Made by a program: the position numbers and the translations under genes. From Terriglobales bacterium (GTDB taxonomy: Bacteria > Acidobacteriota > Terriglobia > Terriglobales > Gp1-AA117), in the NCBI GenBank assembly GCA_030150795.1, contig JASLFF010000718.1:1-12265 (forward strand): a DNA stretch of 12,265 bases. Direction: 5' to 3'. The notes below the pieces were generated by a model. That model saw only the letters and a program-made list of their open reading frames with translations, did not search any database and was not told where the DNA came from. This document shows positions 1-6,311 of this stretch, in pieces (positions within the stretch are counted from its first letter, which is position 1; each line of letters opens with the position of its first letter).

Positions 1-738
1 GTGAAGCAGCCATGCGATAGCTACCTGCGATGTGGTGGCTTTATGGGTCTGCTCGATTTTGTCCAGCGCTCCGCCGGGCTTGGTCAATTCACCGGCCGCC
101 AGCGGAAACCAGGGAATGAATACGATCTTGTTGTTCTCACAATAATCAACAACATCTTCATAAGCACGATCGGTAATGTTGTATTTGTTCTGAACGCTTG
201 CGACGTTAACGATCTTCTGCGCGTGCTGGATATCCGCCACCGTGGTTTCTGAAACGCCGATGTGGCGGATCTTCCCTTCCTCTTGCATCTTCTTCAACTC
301 GCCCAAAGATTCTTCGACGTCCACTTTAGGATCGAAACGATGAAGCTGGTAGAGGTCAATGCGCTCAACTTTGAGGCGACGCAAGCTCATCTCAACGCAC
401 TGACGCAGATATTCTGCGCGAGCCACCGGCGCCCACTGGTTCGGGCCCTGGCGCGTGAGGCCTCCCTTGGTAGCGATGACCAGGCCGCTGGGATAGGGAT
501 GCAACGCCTGAGCAATCAGGTTCTCACTGACTTCAGGGCCATACGCGTCAGCGGTATCAATGAAGTTTACGTTCAAATCCAGCAAGCGCTTTAGAACGCG
601 TTTGCACTCCGCCGGCTTTTTAGGATCGCCCCAGATTCCTTCGCCCGTGATGCGCATTGCGCCATAACCCAAACGATTGACGGTGAGGTCCCCTGCAATG
701 GAAACGGTGCCACTGTGGGCTGCATTCGGTGTAGTCAT
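1..738 (-). CDS. Aldo/keto reductase (3' end beyond window edge)
   Basis: This is a cytosolic NAD(P)H-dependent carbonyl reductase of the aldo/keto reductase superfamily. The 246 visible residues start at the ATG at 738 and run off the left edge without a stop, so the C-terminal part of the usual 280-330 residues is missing. The catalytic tetrad is recognisable: Asp61 and Tyr66 in FIDTADAYG, Lys91 in IATKGG and His133 in QLHRFD. The segment VNRLGYGAMRITG near residue 20 and VQNKYNITDRA near residue 182 resemble, from memory, the E. coli YdbC/PdxI pyridoxal reductase branch, but the substrate cannot be fixed from sequence. IRHIGVSE (158-164) is a typical AKR strand. The gene is divergent from the DUF3300 gene across 302 bp. 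AKR membership is very secure; the pyridoxal reductase link is only a suggestion. Confidence 0.95.
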   Translation of the reverse strand, partial: MTTPNAAHSGTVSIAGDLTVNRLGYGAMRITGEGIWGDPKKPAECKRVLKRLLDLNVNFIDTADAYGPEVSENLIAQALHPYPSGLVIATKGGLTRQGPNQWAPVARAEYLRQCVEMSLRRLKVERIDLYQLHRFDPKVDVEESLGELKKMQEEGKIRHIGVSETTVADIQHAQKIVNVASVQNKYNITDRAYEDVVDYCENNKIVFIPWFPLAAGELTKPGGALDKIEQTHKATTSQVAIAWLLH

Positions 739-1040
739 ATTATTTTCGATTCGGCGGGCGGACGGAAGGATTCCAAATCATTCAGCGCTGCCGGACGACC
801 GGCGTGGCGACAAATCGGCCCATTGGTTGTTGAAAACATGCCGTTTGAAAAGCACGAAAGTATCATCCCGTCCGTGAGCAACTCTGCTCTTAAACCGGGG
901 TTAAGATACGCATGACGCCGCCTGAAATTCCCCTTGAGGCGCCGCCAGTGGTGTGCTTTTTCAGCAGCCGGGCTTTTAGCAGCAAATTCTGCTGTGTACT
1001 TAAATGACAGGCGTAATAACACAACCCAAGGAGAGTAGTG
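739..1040. other. Divergent intergenic spacer between AKR and DUF3300 genes
   Basis: This 302-bp spacer must hold the promoters of two divergent genes. I see no convincing coding sequence in it. A short dyad, CAGCA-N5-TGCTG (980-994), lies about 46 bp upstream of the DUF3300 start and could be an operator half-site pair, though five-base arms are weak evidence. No clear -35/-10 pair could be assigned with confidence. Confidence 0.5.
1028..1033 (+). promoter_or_regulatory. Shine-Dalgarno site deciding the DUF3300 start
   Basis: AAGGAG lies seven bases before the ATG at 1041. A GTG at 1038 in the same frame would leave only four bases, so ATG 1041 is the preferred start. Confidence 0.75.
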
Positions 1041-2129
1041 ATGTCAGCAAGACAGATTTCGAATCGTGAGCAAGGGACAACCGGCAAGATCTATGCGATC
1101 ATATTGGCCGTATTCGTAATGTGCTGCGTCTTATCGACGCAGGCAAGCGCGCAGGCTGCGCCGTATTTCGCGCCTCCGCAGCTTGACCGCATGGTTTCCC
1201 GCATTGCGCTGTACCCCGATCCTTTGCTGGCGCAAACGCTGGCTGCGGCAACGTTTCCTGACCAGATTCCAGATGCATCCTACTGGGCGGATGAGCATCA
1301 CGGCGTGACCGGCAATGCATTGGCCGACGCCATTCAGGGCGATCAGTTGCCCTGGGACCCTTCTGTGCAGGCCCTGCTTCCATTTCCGGCCGTGCTGCAC
1401 ATGATGGCGGCTGACATGGGCTGGACGACCGATCTGGGCAACGCGTTTCTGAGCCAGCAGCAGGACGTGATGTTTGCGGTGCAGAGAATGCGCCAACATG
1501 CGCGCGATTACGGATACTTGCGCACTGGCCCGCAGATCATCGTGGGCGGCGGACCTTATATTACGATTCTGCCGGCGCGTGCTGAATATGTTGTGGTTCC
1601 CACATACGATCCCGTTGTGGTCTTTGCGCGTCCGCGTCCGGGATTCTTCATCGGCGGCGCAATCGGCTTCAGATTTGGCGTTGCGCTGGGAGTTGCTTAT
1701 CGTCCGTGGGGATGGGGTTACAACCGCATTGCCTGGGACCGCCGCGTGGTGTTTATCAATAACGCGCCGTGGCAGCGCACATGGGTGAACCGCTACGAAT
1801 ATCACCATCCTTATACCGTCCGCTATTATCCTGAGCACCATTTTGTGCGGGAAAACCACGGACACGAAGTGGCGTATCGCGCGCATGAGCGGAATGAGGT
1901 ACGCCATGATGAGCATGTAAGAGAAGAACGTCGCGAAGAACACCATGAAGTAGCACATGAAAATCATGGACACGATGACCATGGACACGACGTAGCGCAA
2001 AACCACGGGCACGACAACGGAAACCATGGAAACCAGGGACATGACAACGGAAACCATGGCCACGATAACGGAAATCACGGGCACGACAGCCATGACGACC
2101 ACGGCGATAAAGGCAATCACAATCGCTAA
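1041..2129 (+). CDS. Secreted DUF3300 protein with His-rich repeat tail
   Basis: This is an exported protein of unknown function in the DUF3300 family, 362 residues long. Residues 16-37 form a signal peptide (charged N-region, hydrophobic core, cleavage after ASA at 37 or AQA at 39). The DUF3300 domain spans about 41-200 and starts with the family's typical LDRMVSRIALYPDPLLAQ stretch; QLPWDPSVQALLPFP (102-116) and YVVVPTYDP (183-191) are also characteristic. A Gly/aromatic stretch (200-235) follows. The tail beyond about 250 becomes extremely rich in His, Asp, Asn, Glu and Gly, and ends in repeats of GHDNGNHG from residue 323. Histidine density suggests metal binding or a surface-exposed tether, but that is inference. 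The gene appears monocistronic, with its own terminator directly after the stop. Confidence 0.9.
   Translation: MSARQISNREQGTTGKIYAIILAVFVMCCVLSTQASAQAAPYFAPPQLDRMVSRIALYPDPLLAQTLAAATFPDQIPDASYWADEHHGVTGNALADAIQGDQLPWDPSVQALLPFPAVLHMMAADMGWTTDLGNAFLSQQQDVMFAVQRMRQHARDYGYLRTGPQIIVGGGPYITILPARAEYVVVPTYDPVVVFARPRPGFFIGGAIGFRFGVALGVAYRPWGWGYNRIAWDRRVVFINNAPWQRTWVNRYEYHHPYTVRYYPEHHFVRENHGHEVAYRAHERNEVRHDEHVREERREEHHEVAHENHGHDDHGHDVAQNHGHDNGNHGNQGHDNGNHGHDNGNHGHDSHDDHGDKGNHNR
2007..2126 (+). repeat. In-frame repeat coding for GHDNGNH units
   Basis: The 17-base core GACAACGGAAACCATGG occurs at 2013-2029 and 2043-2059, and a diverged copy starts at 2064, giving spacings of 30 and 21 bases. All spacings are multiples of three, so copy number can change without a frameshift. 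The encoded units are GHDNGNH, the first followed by GNQ. The near identity at DNA level suggests recent duplication by slippage or unequal recombination. Confidence 0.75.
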
Positions 2130-2143
2130 GGTTTAAAAACAGC

Positions 2144-2175
2144 ATGGCGCGGCTGGATGAGCCGCGCCATTTTTC
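2144..2175. terminator. Rho-independent terminator, probably bidirectional
   Basis: A perfect 11-bp GC-rich stem (2144-2154 with 2160-2170) with a five-base loop is followed by TTTTT (2170-2174). It starts 14 bases after the DUF3300 stop. On the other strand the stem is followed after four bases by another run of five T (complement of 2135-2139), so it can also end transcripts of the convergent phosphoesterase gene, whose stop is about 100 bases away. Confidence 0.9.
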
Positions 2176-2270
2176 TTGACCCTGCTGCTGAAGAATGTAA
2201 GATCCCAGGCTGCTACGGGCGAAGATGCACGCCCAGAGCAAACGACATCCGCTTCCGCAGCTAACCCGGG

Positions 2271-3737
2271 TTATCGATCCTTTCTTCCTGGTTTCTGAGT
2301 TTTCCGGCGATGATCCAGACGTTGAAGGTGCTGCGTCCAGGCCGCGGTGCGCGCCTGGATGTAATCCCCGATTGCCGCACTTGATGACAAATCCGGCGGC
2401 GTGTGTTGATCGTATGTGCCTTTATCATTGCGTAGAGGCAGTAAAGCAACCTTGGCGGCATGAAGCTTTTCGATGACCGAAGGCTGCGACTGATTGGGGT
2501 GCACCGAGGACGAAACAGGTATCTTGACGCCCTTCAGCGGGTCGTCCGTGCGCGGTTTTTCCGTCAGGACATCGCCGAGGTCCGGCGCTGCCTTGTCTCG
2601 CGCGGTGAGCGGTCCAAGCCCCCAGCGCTGCTCCACCGTCTTAAGCAAAGAAGTGTGGTCAATGGTGCCGCTTTTAGTGCGAAACACCCGGCCCGGCGCA
2701 ATGCGTGGAGAAATAAGCAAAGCCGGAATTCGAACGCCGAAACGCGTAAAATCAAAACCCCACTCGCCAACGGAGTTATCGGGCGGCGTCGCTCCCCAGG
2801 GCGGAGGCACGTGATCATAGTTTCCTCCGTGCTCGTCATAGGTAATCGCCAGCAGCGTGTCATTCCAGCCAGGGCCATTGCGAAGAGCATAGTAAACATC
2901 GTGCAGAAGTTTCTCTCCAACCGCCACGTCATAATTGGGATGTTGGCTATTGCCTGCCGCGCCCCAACTTGGTTCCAGAAATGTGTAAGGGGGCAGTTTG
3001 CCGGCCGCAGCTCGCGTTTGAAAGTCACGAAAATGACCAAAGTGACTCTCCGGCGCGGCTTGAATATCAGAGTAGTCAAGGCGCGTGAGCGGATCACGAT
3101 TGTAGCCGTAAATCGCCCAGTCAATGTTCTTCTTGGACAGCAAGCCAAAAATGCTTTGGCAGGTAAAGACCTTGACTTGATTATCAAGATGGCCTTGCGA
3201 AGTTGCTGCCGAGGCAAACGCGCGGTTCGGTATTGTCTGCGTTGGGGCCGATGAAAACCAATGATCGCAGACGGCAAAGCCCTTCGCCAACGCCGACATG
3301 ACCGGCAGCATCTCAGGCGAGTACATCCCCATAATTTCGGAAGGATCTGTTCCGGGTAAAGTATCTTTGTAATGTTTAGCCAGATCGGAAGCGATTGAGG
3401 CCTTGAAATTGGTAACAAAGCCCTGGTTCTTTGGGACTGTGCCGTGCGCGGGAATGTCGGTAGAAAACAATTGGTAATTTGTATTGTGGAAGCCTTCCCC
3501 CGGATCTGCGCCCGGCATCAGGTAAGGATGCTTGGCAGTGTGGTCAATTTTAAAAACTTTTATTTGCTGGCCCGTATCGTCCGGATTGGACTCATTGCCG
3601 GTCAGGCCTTCGAACGGTTCGCCCGAAGGGGATTTGTTGCCGGAGTTCTCATACAGAAATCCCAACATCTGATCGAAAGATCTGTTCTCCAGCATGAGTT
3701 GAACAATGTACTTGATAGAAGAGAGTTGATTGGCCAT
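2271..3737 (-). CDS. Phosphoesterase family protein (phospholipase C / acid phosphatase type)
   Basis: This is a 488-residue member of the phosphoesterase family (PF04185 type), which hydrolyses phosphate monoesters or phosphodiesters such as phospholipid head groups. Hallmarks are ENRSFDQMLG (17-26, metal-binding Glu17/Asn18), TIPNR (168-172, where the family's Thr/Ser nucleophile lies), TYDEHGGNYDHVPPP (299-313, with Asp301, Glu302, His303) and IDHTSLL (359-365, with Asp360 and His361). All the expected metal and catalytic positions seem present. The start at ATG 3737 has AGAGGT just upstream. The protein begins almost directly with the IKYIVQLMLENRS strand, so it lacks the Tat or Sec signal usual for secreted phospholipases C and is predicted cytoplasmic unless exported otherwise. 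The Lys/Arg-rich C-terminus ends in KTQKPGRKDR. Substrate is undetermined. Confidence 0.92.
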   Translation of the reverse strand: MANQLSSIKYIVQLMLENRSFDQMLGFLYENSGNKSPSGEPFEGLTGNESNPDDTGQQIKVFKIDHTAKHPYLMPGADPGEGFHNTNYQLFSTDIPAHGTVPKNQGFVTNFKASIASDLAKHYKDTLPGTDPSEIMGMYSPEMLPVMSALAKGFAVCDHWFSSAPTQTIPNRAFASAATSQGHLDNQVKVFTCQSIFGLLSKKNIDWAIYGYNRDPLTRLDYSDIQAAPESHFGHFRDFQTRAAAGKLPPYTFLEPSWGAAGNSQHPNYDVAVGEKLLHDVYYALRNGPGWNDTLLAITYDEHGGNYDHVPPPWGATPPDNSVGEWGFDFTRFGVRIPALLISPRIAPGRVFRTKSGTIDHTSLLKTVEQRWGLGPLTARDKAAPDLGDVLTEKPRTDDPLKGVKIPVSSSVHPNQSQPSVIEKLHAAKVALLPLRNDKGTYDQHTPPDLSSSAAIGDYIQARTAAWTQHLQRLDHRRKTQKPGRKDR

Positions 3738-4024
3738 GGCTTACCTCTTACGTAGATCTAGATACGAATACGCACAACTATTTTGCAGGTCTTTTGGTAA
3801 TGGCCACGAATTGTACACCTTTCTCTCCAAGCGCGACACGAAAGATCAGGACAACAAGACCGGGAACGCAAAAATAAGGAAACTCTTCAGCATGTACAAA
3901 GACAAACGCAGCAGCGACATTTTATTGTGGGATTAAAGAGCTGGACGCAGCGAAGTGGCCCCACTCAAATCGCACGATCAAAAACTGTGCAATGAATGGA
4001 GCCACGGTTGAAATGATTTGCAGA

Positions 4025-4771
4025 TTAGCGCATGCCGCCGGTGGCAAGAAGCTGTTCGCCGGTAAGCCATCTTGAATCATCCGACGCCAGGAATGATGCG
4101 ATGGAAGCGATGTCGCCGACCTGGCCGGTGCGTCCGAGCGGGACCTGCGCGGTGATTGCCTTCTCAAAATCAGAGCCGATGATGCCGGCAGACTGCGTGC
4201 CTTCGGTCTCAACTACGCCGGGATTGATGGTGTTCACGCGAATCTTGCGGGGGCCGAGTTCGCGGGCAAGCACGCCGGTGATGGCGTCCACAGCGCCCTT
4301 GGTGCCGGTATAAACCGCGCTGTTGGGTGGCGTAACACGGCTCACGCCCGAGCCAATATTGATAATGCTCGCGCCCTCTTTCAGGTATTTCACCGCAGCC
4401 TGCGTGGTGAGCAGAAGGCCGAGCACGTTGACGTTGAATAGCTTGTGGAATGAATCTTCAGTGACGCTCTCAATCGGCGCAAATTCATACACGCCGGAGT
4501 TGTTCACCAGAATATCGATGCGGCCATAATTCTTGATGGCTGCGTCAACAATTCCTTTGGCATCCGCGGCTTTGGATACGTCGCCACCCACGGCAACGGC
4601 TTTGCCTCCGGCTGCTGTAATGGCGGCAACAACTTTTTCCGCGCCGGCTTTGCTGGAAGCGTAATTCACCACCACTGAAGCTCCGTCCGCCGCGAGTGAC
4701 TTGGCAATGGCCGCGCCAATGCCCTTGGACGCGCCCGTAACGATTGCGACCTTACCTGTAAGCTTGCTCAT
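4025..4771 (-). CDS. Short-chain dehydrogenase/reductase (classical SDR)
   Basis: This is a 248-residue classical SDR, an NAD(P)-dependent oxidoreductase of the FabG/glucose-dehydrogenase-like type. The cofactor motif TGASKGIG is at 12-19. NNSG is at 90-93 in place of the common NNAG. Ser141, Tyr154 and Lys158 form the catalytic centre (YTGTK), and the NPG motif is at 183-185. The second strand ends VVVNYASSK without an acidic residue, which favours NADP(H). I chose ATG 4771 because AAAGGAA (complement of 4776-4782) lies at good distance and MSKLTGKVAIVTG is the usual SDR beginning; an upstream in-frame ATG at 4876 would add 35 atypical residues. The gene is divergent from an ArsR-type regulator, the likely controller. 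The physiological substrate cannot be told from sequence. Confidence 0.95.
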   Translation of the reverse strand: MSKLTGKVAIVTGASKGIGAAIAKSLAADGASVVVNYASSKAGAEKVVAAITAAGGKAVAVGGDVSKAADAKGIVDAAIKNYGRIDILVNNSGVYEFAPIESVTEDSFHKLFNVNVLGLLLTTQAAVKYLKEGASIINIGSGVSRVTPPNSAVYTGTKGAVDAITGVLARELGPRKIRVNTINPGVVETEGTQSAGIIGSDFEKAITAQVPLGRTGQVGDIASIASFLASDDSRWLTGEQLLATGGMR

Positions 4772-4876
4772 AATATTCCTTTCCCTGAGGGAGAATTTGT
4801 GCCGGAGTGCACCCCGATCGCAACTCTCAACTAACTGCCGCCTCATGAGATGGCGCAGGATGGCCCAAGGATTCAT

Positions 4877-4897
4877 TAGTTCTGATTTTATGAACTA
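4877..4897. promoter_or_regulatory. Inverted repeat, candidate operator of the ArsR-type regulator
   Basis: TAGTTC (4877-4882) and GAACTA (4892-4897) form a perfect 6-bp dyad separated by nine AT-rich bases, in the 166-bp spacer between the SDR and regulator genes. Its centre is about 51 bp before the regulator start and about 116 bp before the SDR start. ArsR-type dimers bind such dyads near their own promoters. Binding is inferred from position and symmetry only. Confidence 0.5.
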
Positions 4898-4927
4898 TTG
4901 AACAATATCCTCAGTTCCGGCTAAGAT
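4898..4927 (+). promoter_or_regulatory. Possible sigma-70 promoter of the ArsR-type gene
   Basis: TTGAAC (4898-4903) and TAAGAT (4922-4927) are spaced by 18 bases, each a partial match to the -35 and -10 consensus. Transcription would begin about four bases before the ATG at 4938, giving a nearly leaderless mRNA; this fits the lack of a clear Shine-Dalgarno there. The -35 hexamer directly abuts the candidate operator. Confidence 0.3.
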
Positions 4928-4937
4928 AAAACTTAAG

Positions 4938-5327
4938 ATGCGGCCCCTTTTTCATCCTTCGATTGAAGACGTTACGGTAGAGGCGATTATGCATGCGCTC
5001 TCTGATCCCGTGCGGGTGGCCATCTTCGCCCACATCGCAGGCGCTTCCTGCCCGCAGAACTGCTCCAACTTTGTGAACATCAGCGAGAAATCCATTCCCA
5101 AATCAACGCTCTCACAGCACTTCAAGGCATTGCGCGAAGCCGGCCTGATTCGCGGCAAACGCCAGGGCGTGGAGATGCGCAATACGTCCCGCTGCGCGGA
5201 AATTGACAAGCGCTTTCCCGGGCTGATAGCGGCCATCGTCAAAGCCCACAACATCCAGCAGGCGGAAGCCGCGCGAAGCAATGGCAGAAAGCGGAAGGCG
5301 GATGGACGGAAACGACGAAGGAAGTAG
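4938..5327 (+). CDS. ArsR-type winged-helix transcriptional regulator
   Basis: This 129-residue cytosolic DNA-binding repressor-like protein has a winged helix-turn-helix domain spanning roughly residues 12-90. The first helix carries ALSDPVRVAIFAHI (20-33), the recognition helix is SIPKSTLSQHFKALREAGLI (52-71), and the wing is GKRQGVEMRN (73-82). The CVC metal box of classical ArsR/SmtB arsenic or zinc sensors is absent, but Cys38 and Cys42 sit in SCPQNC and could be redox- or metal-sensitive; that is speculation. The C-terminus is an unusually basic tail (NGRKRKADGRKRRRK). The gene is divergent from the SDR, which points to local control of that enzyme and of itself through the dyad at 4877-4897. 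No strong ribosome binding site precedes the ATG. Confidence 0.9.
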   Translation: MRPLFHPSIEDVTVEAIMHALSDPVRVAIFAHIAGASCPQNCSNFVNISEKSIPKSTLSQHFKALREAGLIRGKRQGVEMRNTSRCAEIDKRFPGLIAAIVKAHNIQQAEAARSNGRKRKADGRKRRRK

Positions 5328-5393
5328 AGGAATTTTTCCGCGGAGGTGCGGAGAGATGCGAATCTAGAAGCGGTGCGGCAAAAGGTGTGAAAT

Positions 5394-5424
5394 CCCATCC
5401 TTCGCAAAAGCAGCGAAGGATGGG
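5394..5424. terminator. Perfect 12-bp hairpin between convergent genes
   Basis: CCCATCCTTCGC (5394-5405) pairs perfectly with GCGAAGGATGGG (5413-5424) around a seven-base loop. It lies between the ends of the convergent ArsR-type gene (5327) and small secreted-peptide gene (5438), so a bidirectional terminator is the natural reading. Neither side has a good T-run, so it could instead be a REP-like dispersed palindrome. Confidence 0.6.
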
Positions 5425-5437
5425 CGCGTTCTTACAG

Positions 5438-5626
5438 TTAAGGTTTCACACAGAAACATCCAAATTGATTACACCTGAAGACAAGTCCAGGCATGCAGAG
5501 GATCACGTTGGTGCCGGATGAAATACGCTGACTCCCGGTGTTTGGCGCCTGAGCATTCGACGCGAGTAGCGGCGTGCACAGTAGGGCGGCGGCGATGAAG
5601 AGCTTGTTGAGTCTTAGCATTTTCAT
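5438..5626 (-). CDS. Small secreted cysteine-rich peptide (62 aa)
   Basis: This short gene encodes 62 residues of unrecognised family. The start at ATG 5626 is fixed by a near-perfect Shine-Dalgarno, TAAGGAGGA (complement of 5632-5640), at ideal distance; the open frame extends further upstream, but those residues look unlike protein. Residues 1-27 form a clear Sec signal peptide: Lys/Arg N-region, core LFIAAALLCTPLLA and cleavage after AQA at 27. The mature peptide would be about 35 residues with four cysteines (44, 52, 57, 59; spacing C-x7-C-x4-C-x-C), enough for two disulfides in the periplasm or outside the cell. Cys17 is not in a lipobox. Possible roles include a toxin-like or structural mini-protein; none can be assigned. 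It is followed by the hairpin at 5394-5424. Confidence 0.75.
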   Translation of the reverse strand: MKMLRLNKLFIAAALLCTPLLASNAQAPNTGSQRISSGTNVILCMPGLVFRCNQFGCFCVKP

Positions 5627-5682
5627 AAAAGTCCTCCTTATTTCAATTCGCGCGTTGCGCAGTATGGTTGCACTCAGTTCGC

Positions 5683-5709
5683 ATTGTAAGCGGTCTTCTG
5701 GAGCAGAAG
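5683..5709 (-). promoter_or_regulatory. Candidate promoter with dyad for the small peptide gene
   Basis: On the minus strand TACAAT (complement of 5683-5688) matches the -10 consensus at five of six positions and would give a leader of about 50 bases. CTTCTG-N3-CAGAAG (5695-5709), a perfect dyad, covers the spacer to -35 region, where no good -35 hexamer is visible. This arrangement would suit a regulated promoter, but it is judged by eye. Confidence 0.35.
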
Positions 5710-6173
5710 CCGTTGGTTCCAGCCGATTTTCCAGAGACCCGTCCCGTTTTGGGAACAAGTTGAATCAGAGAACACTTCTATCAGCCATTTCCCAAGCATT
5801 CGCAGCCGCGCTTGCTCCAGATTTACACGCCTTGAGACCAGCGGAGCCGATTCCTCGGGCCTCACTGAAGCATGACGCAAGATTTTAGCAGCGATTCGGT
5901 TCGGCTCTCGAAACAGCAGGTCGTTGCGTAGGCGTTGTGTTCGGCCTAAGCAATTTGTTAGGGCGAGACGATACAGGATGCTATTACTAAACACTCGGGA
6001 ACATTTTCATTGAACGGTAAATCCGCCTCGGGGCACTTCGATTGCGGCTTACCACCCGCATCGTGATCTGGCAGGGTCCTTCTACCATGCGAGTTTCTGA
6101 TTTTCTAAGAGACAGGTACTAGCACCTTTGCCTTCCAGCTCTGGATTGTATAAACCTCTCTGATGTGTTGAAA
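5710..6173. other. Gene-free stretch upstream of the TPR/barrel operon
   Basis: I find no convincing gene here. Frames of about 100 codons exist on both strands but have no ribosome binding site, no recognisable domain and unnatural composition. A dyad, TGCGG-N8-CCGCA (6043-6060), nearly extended by GAT and ATC flanks, is centred about 184 bp before the start point predicted from the sigma-54-like element, a distance typical of NtrC-type enhancer sites. The rest shows no clear structure. Confidence 0.45.
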
Positions 6174-6205
6174 TTTGATACACCCAGTACGTCGTTTGGA
6201 TACAC
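6174..6205. repeat. Direct repeat GATACAC spaced by two helical turns
   Basis: TTTGATACAC (6174-6183) and TTTGGATACAC (6195-6205) share GATACAC with starts exactly 22 bp apart, so both copies face the same side of the DNA. They lie immediately upstream of the candidate -24 element and could be protein-binding half-sites. Confidence 0.45.
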
Positions 6206-6208
6206 TTA

Positions 6209-6224
6209 TGGCTCCATTGGCGCT
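6209..6224 (+). promoter_or_regulatory. Candidate sigma-54 (-24/-12) promoter
   Basis: TGGCTCCATTGGCGCT keeps the invariant GG (6210-6211) and GC (6222-6223) at the exact 12-bp offset of the consensus TGGCACG-N4-TTGCW, with mismatches at several less conserved positions. Transcription would start near 6235, giving a leader of about 77 bases to the ATG at 6312. The operon contains a sigma-54 activator, which makes the match more interesting, but short matches of this type also occur by chance. Confidence 0.4.
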
Positions 6225-6311
6225 CTCAATCTGTCTATCTCACTGAAAACAGGTTTAGGTCGATCAGTTGCCAGCCATCTGGGGATAAGCCAAGCGCCCG
6301 GGCTCTAACCA

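Noticed and set aside
735..1022. Minus-strand frame of 95 codons in the AKR-DUF3300 spacer
   Set aside because: It overlaps the AKR start, is very rich in Arg and Ala, and lacks any domain; it is probably chance in GC-rich DNA.
1131..2120. Long open frame on the minus strand opposite the DUF3300 gene (329 codons)
   Set aside because: It is antisense to a well-supported secreted protein; its Val/Met-rich start is just the reverse reading of the His/Asp repeat codons, and it has no recognisable domain.
2217..2234. Small hairpin GGGCG-N8-CGCCC after the main terminator
   Set aside because: The stem is only five pairs with no T-run; the hairpin at 2144-2170 already explains termination.
2460..3254. 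Plus-strand open frame of 264 codons across the phosphoesterase gene
   Set aside because: It is Arg-rich, has no domain, and is antisense to a gene with all catalytic motifs in place.
3892..3936. Possible 14-codon peptide after AAGGAA in the spacer upstream of the phosphoesterase
   Set aside because: Too short to judge, with no conserved feature visible; the spacer 3738-4024 otherwise holds nothing I can support.
4772..4876. N-terminal extension of the SDR from an upstream ATG
   Set aside because: The 35 extra residues are unlike SDR N-termini, and a good ribosome binding site precedes the ATG at 4771.
5674..5994. Minus-strand frame of about 106 codons in the gene-free stretch
   Set aside because: No ribosome binding site, no domain and no hydrophobic pattern; it is likely chance.
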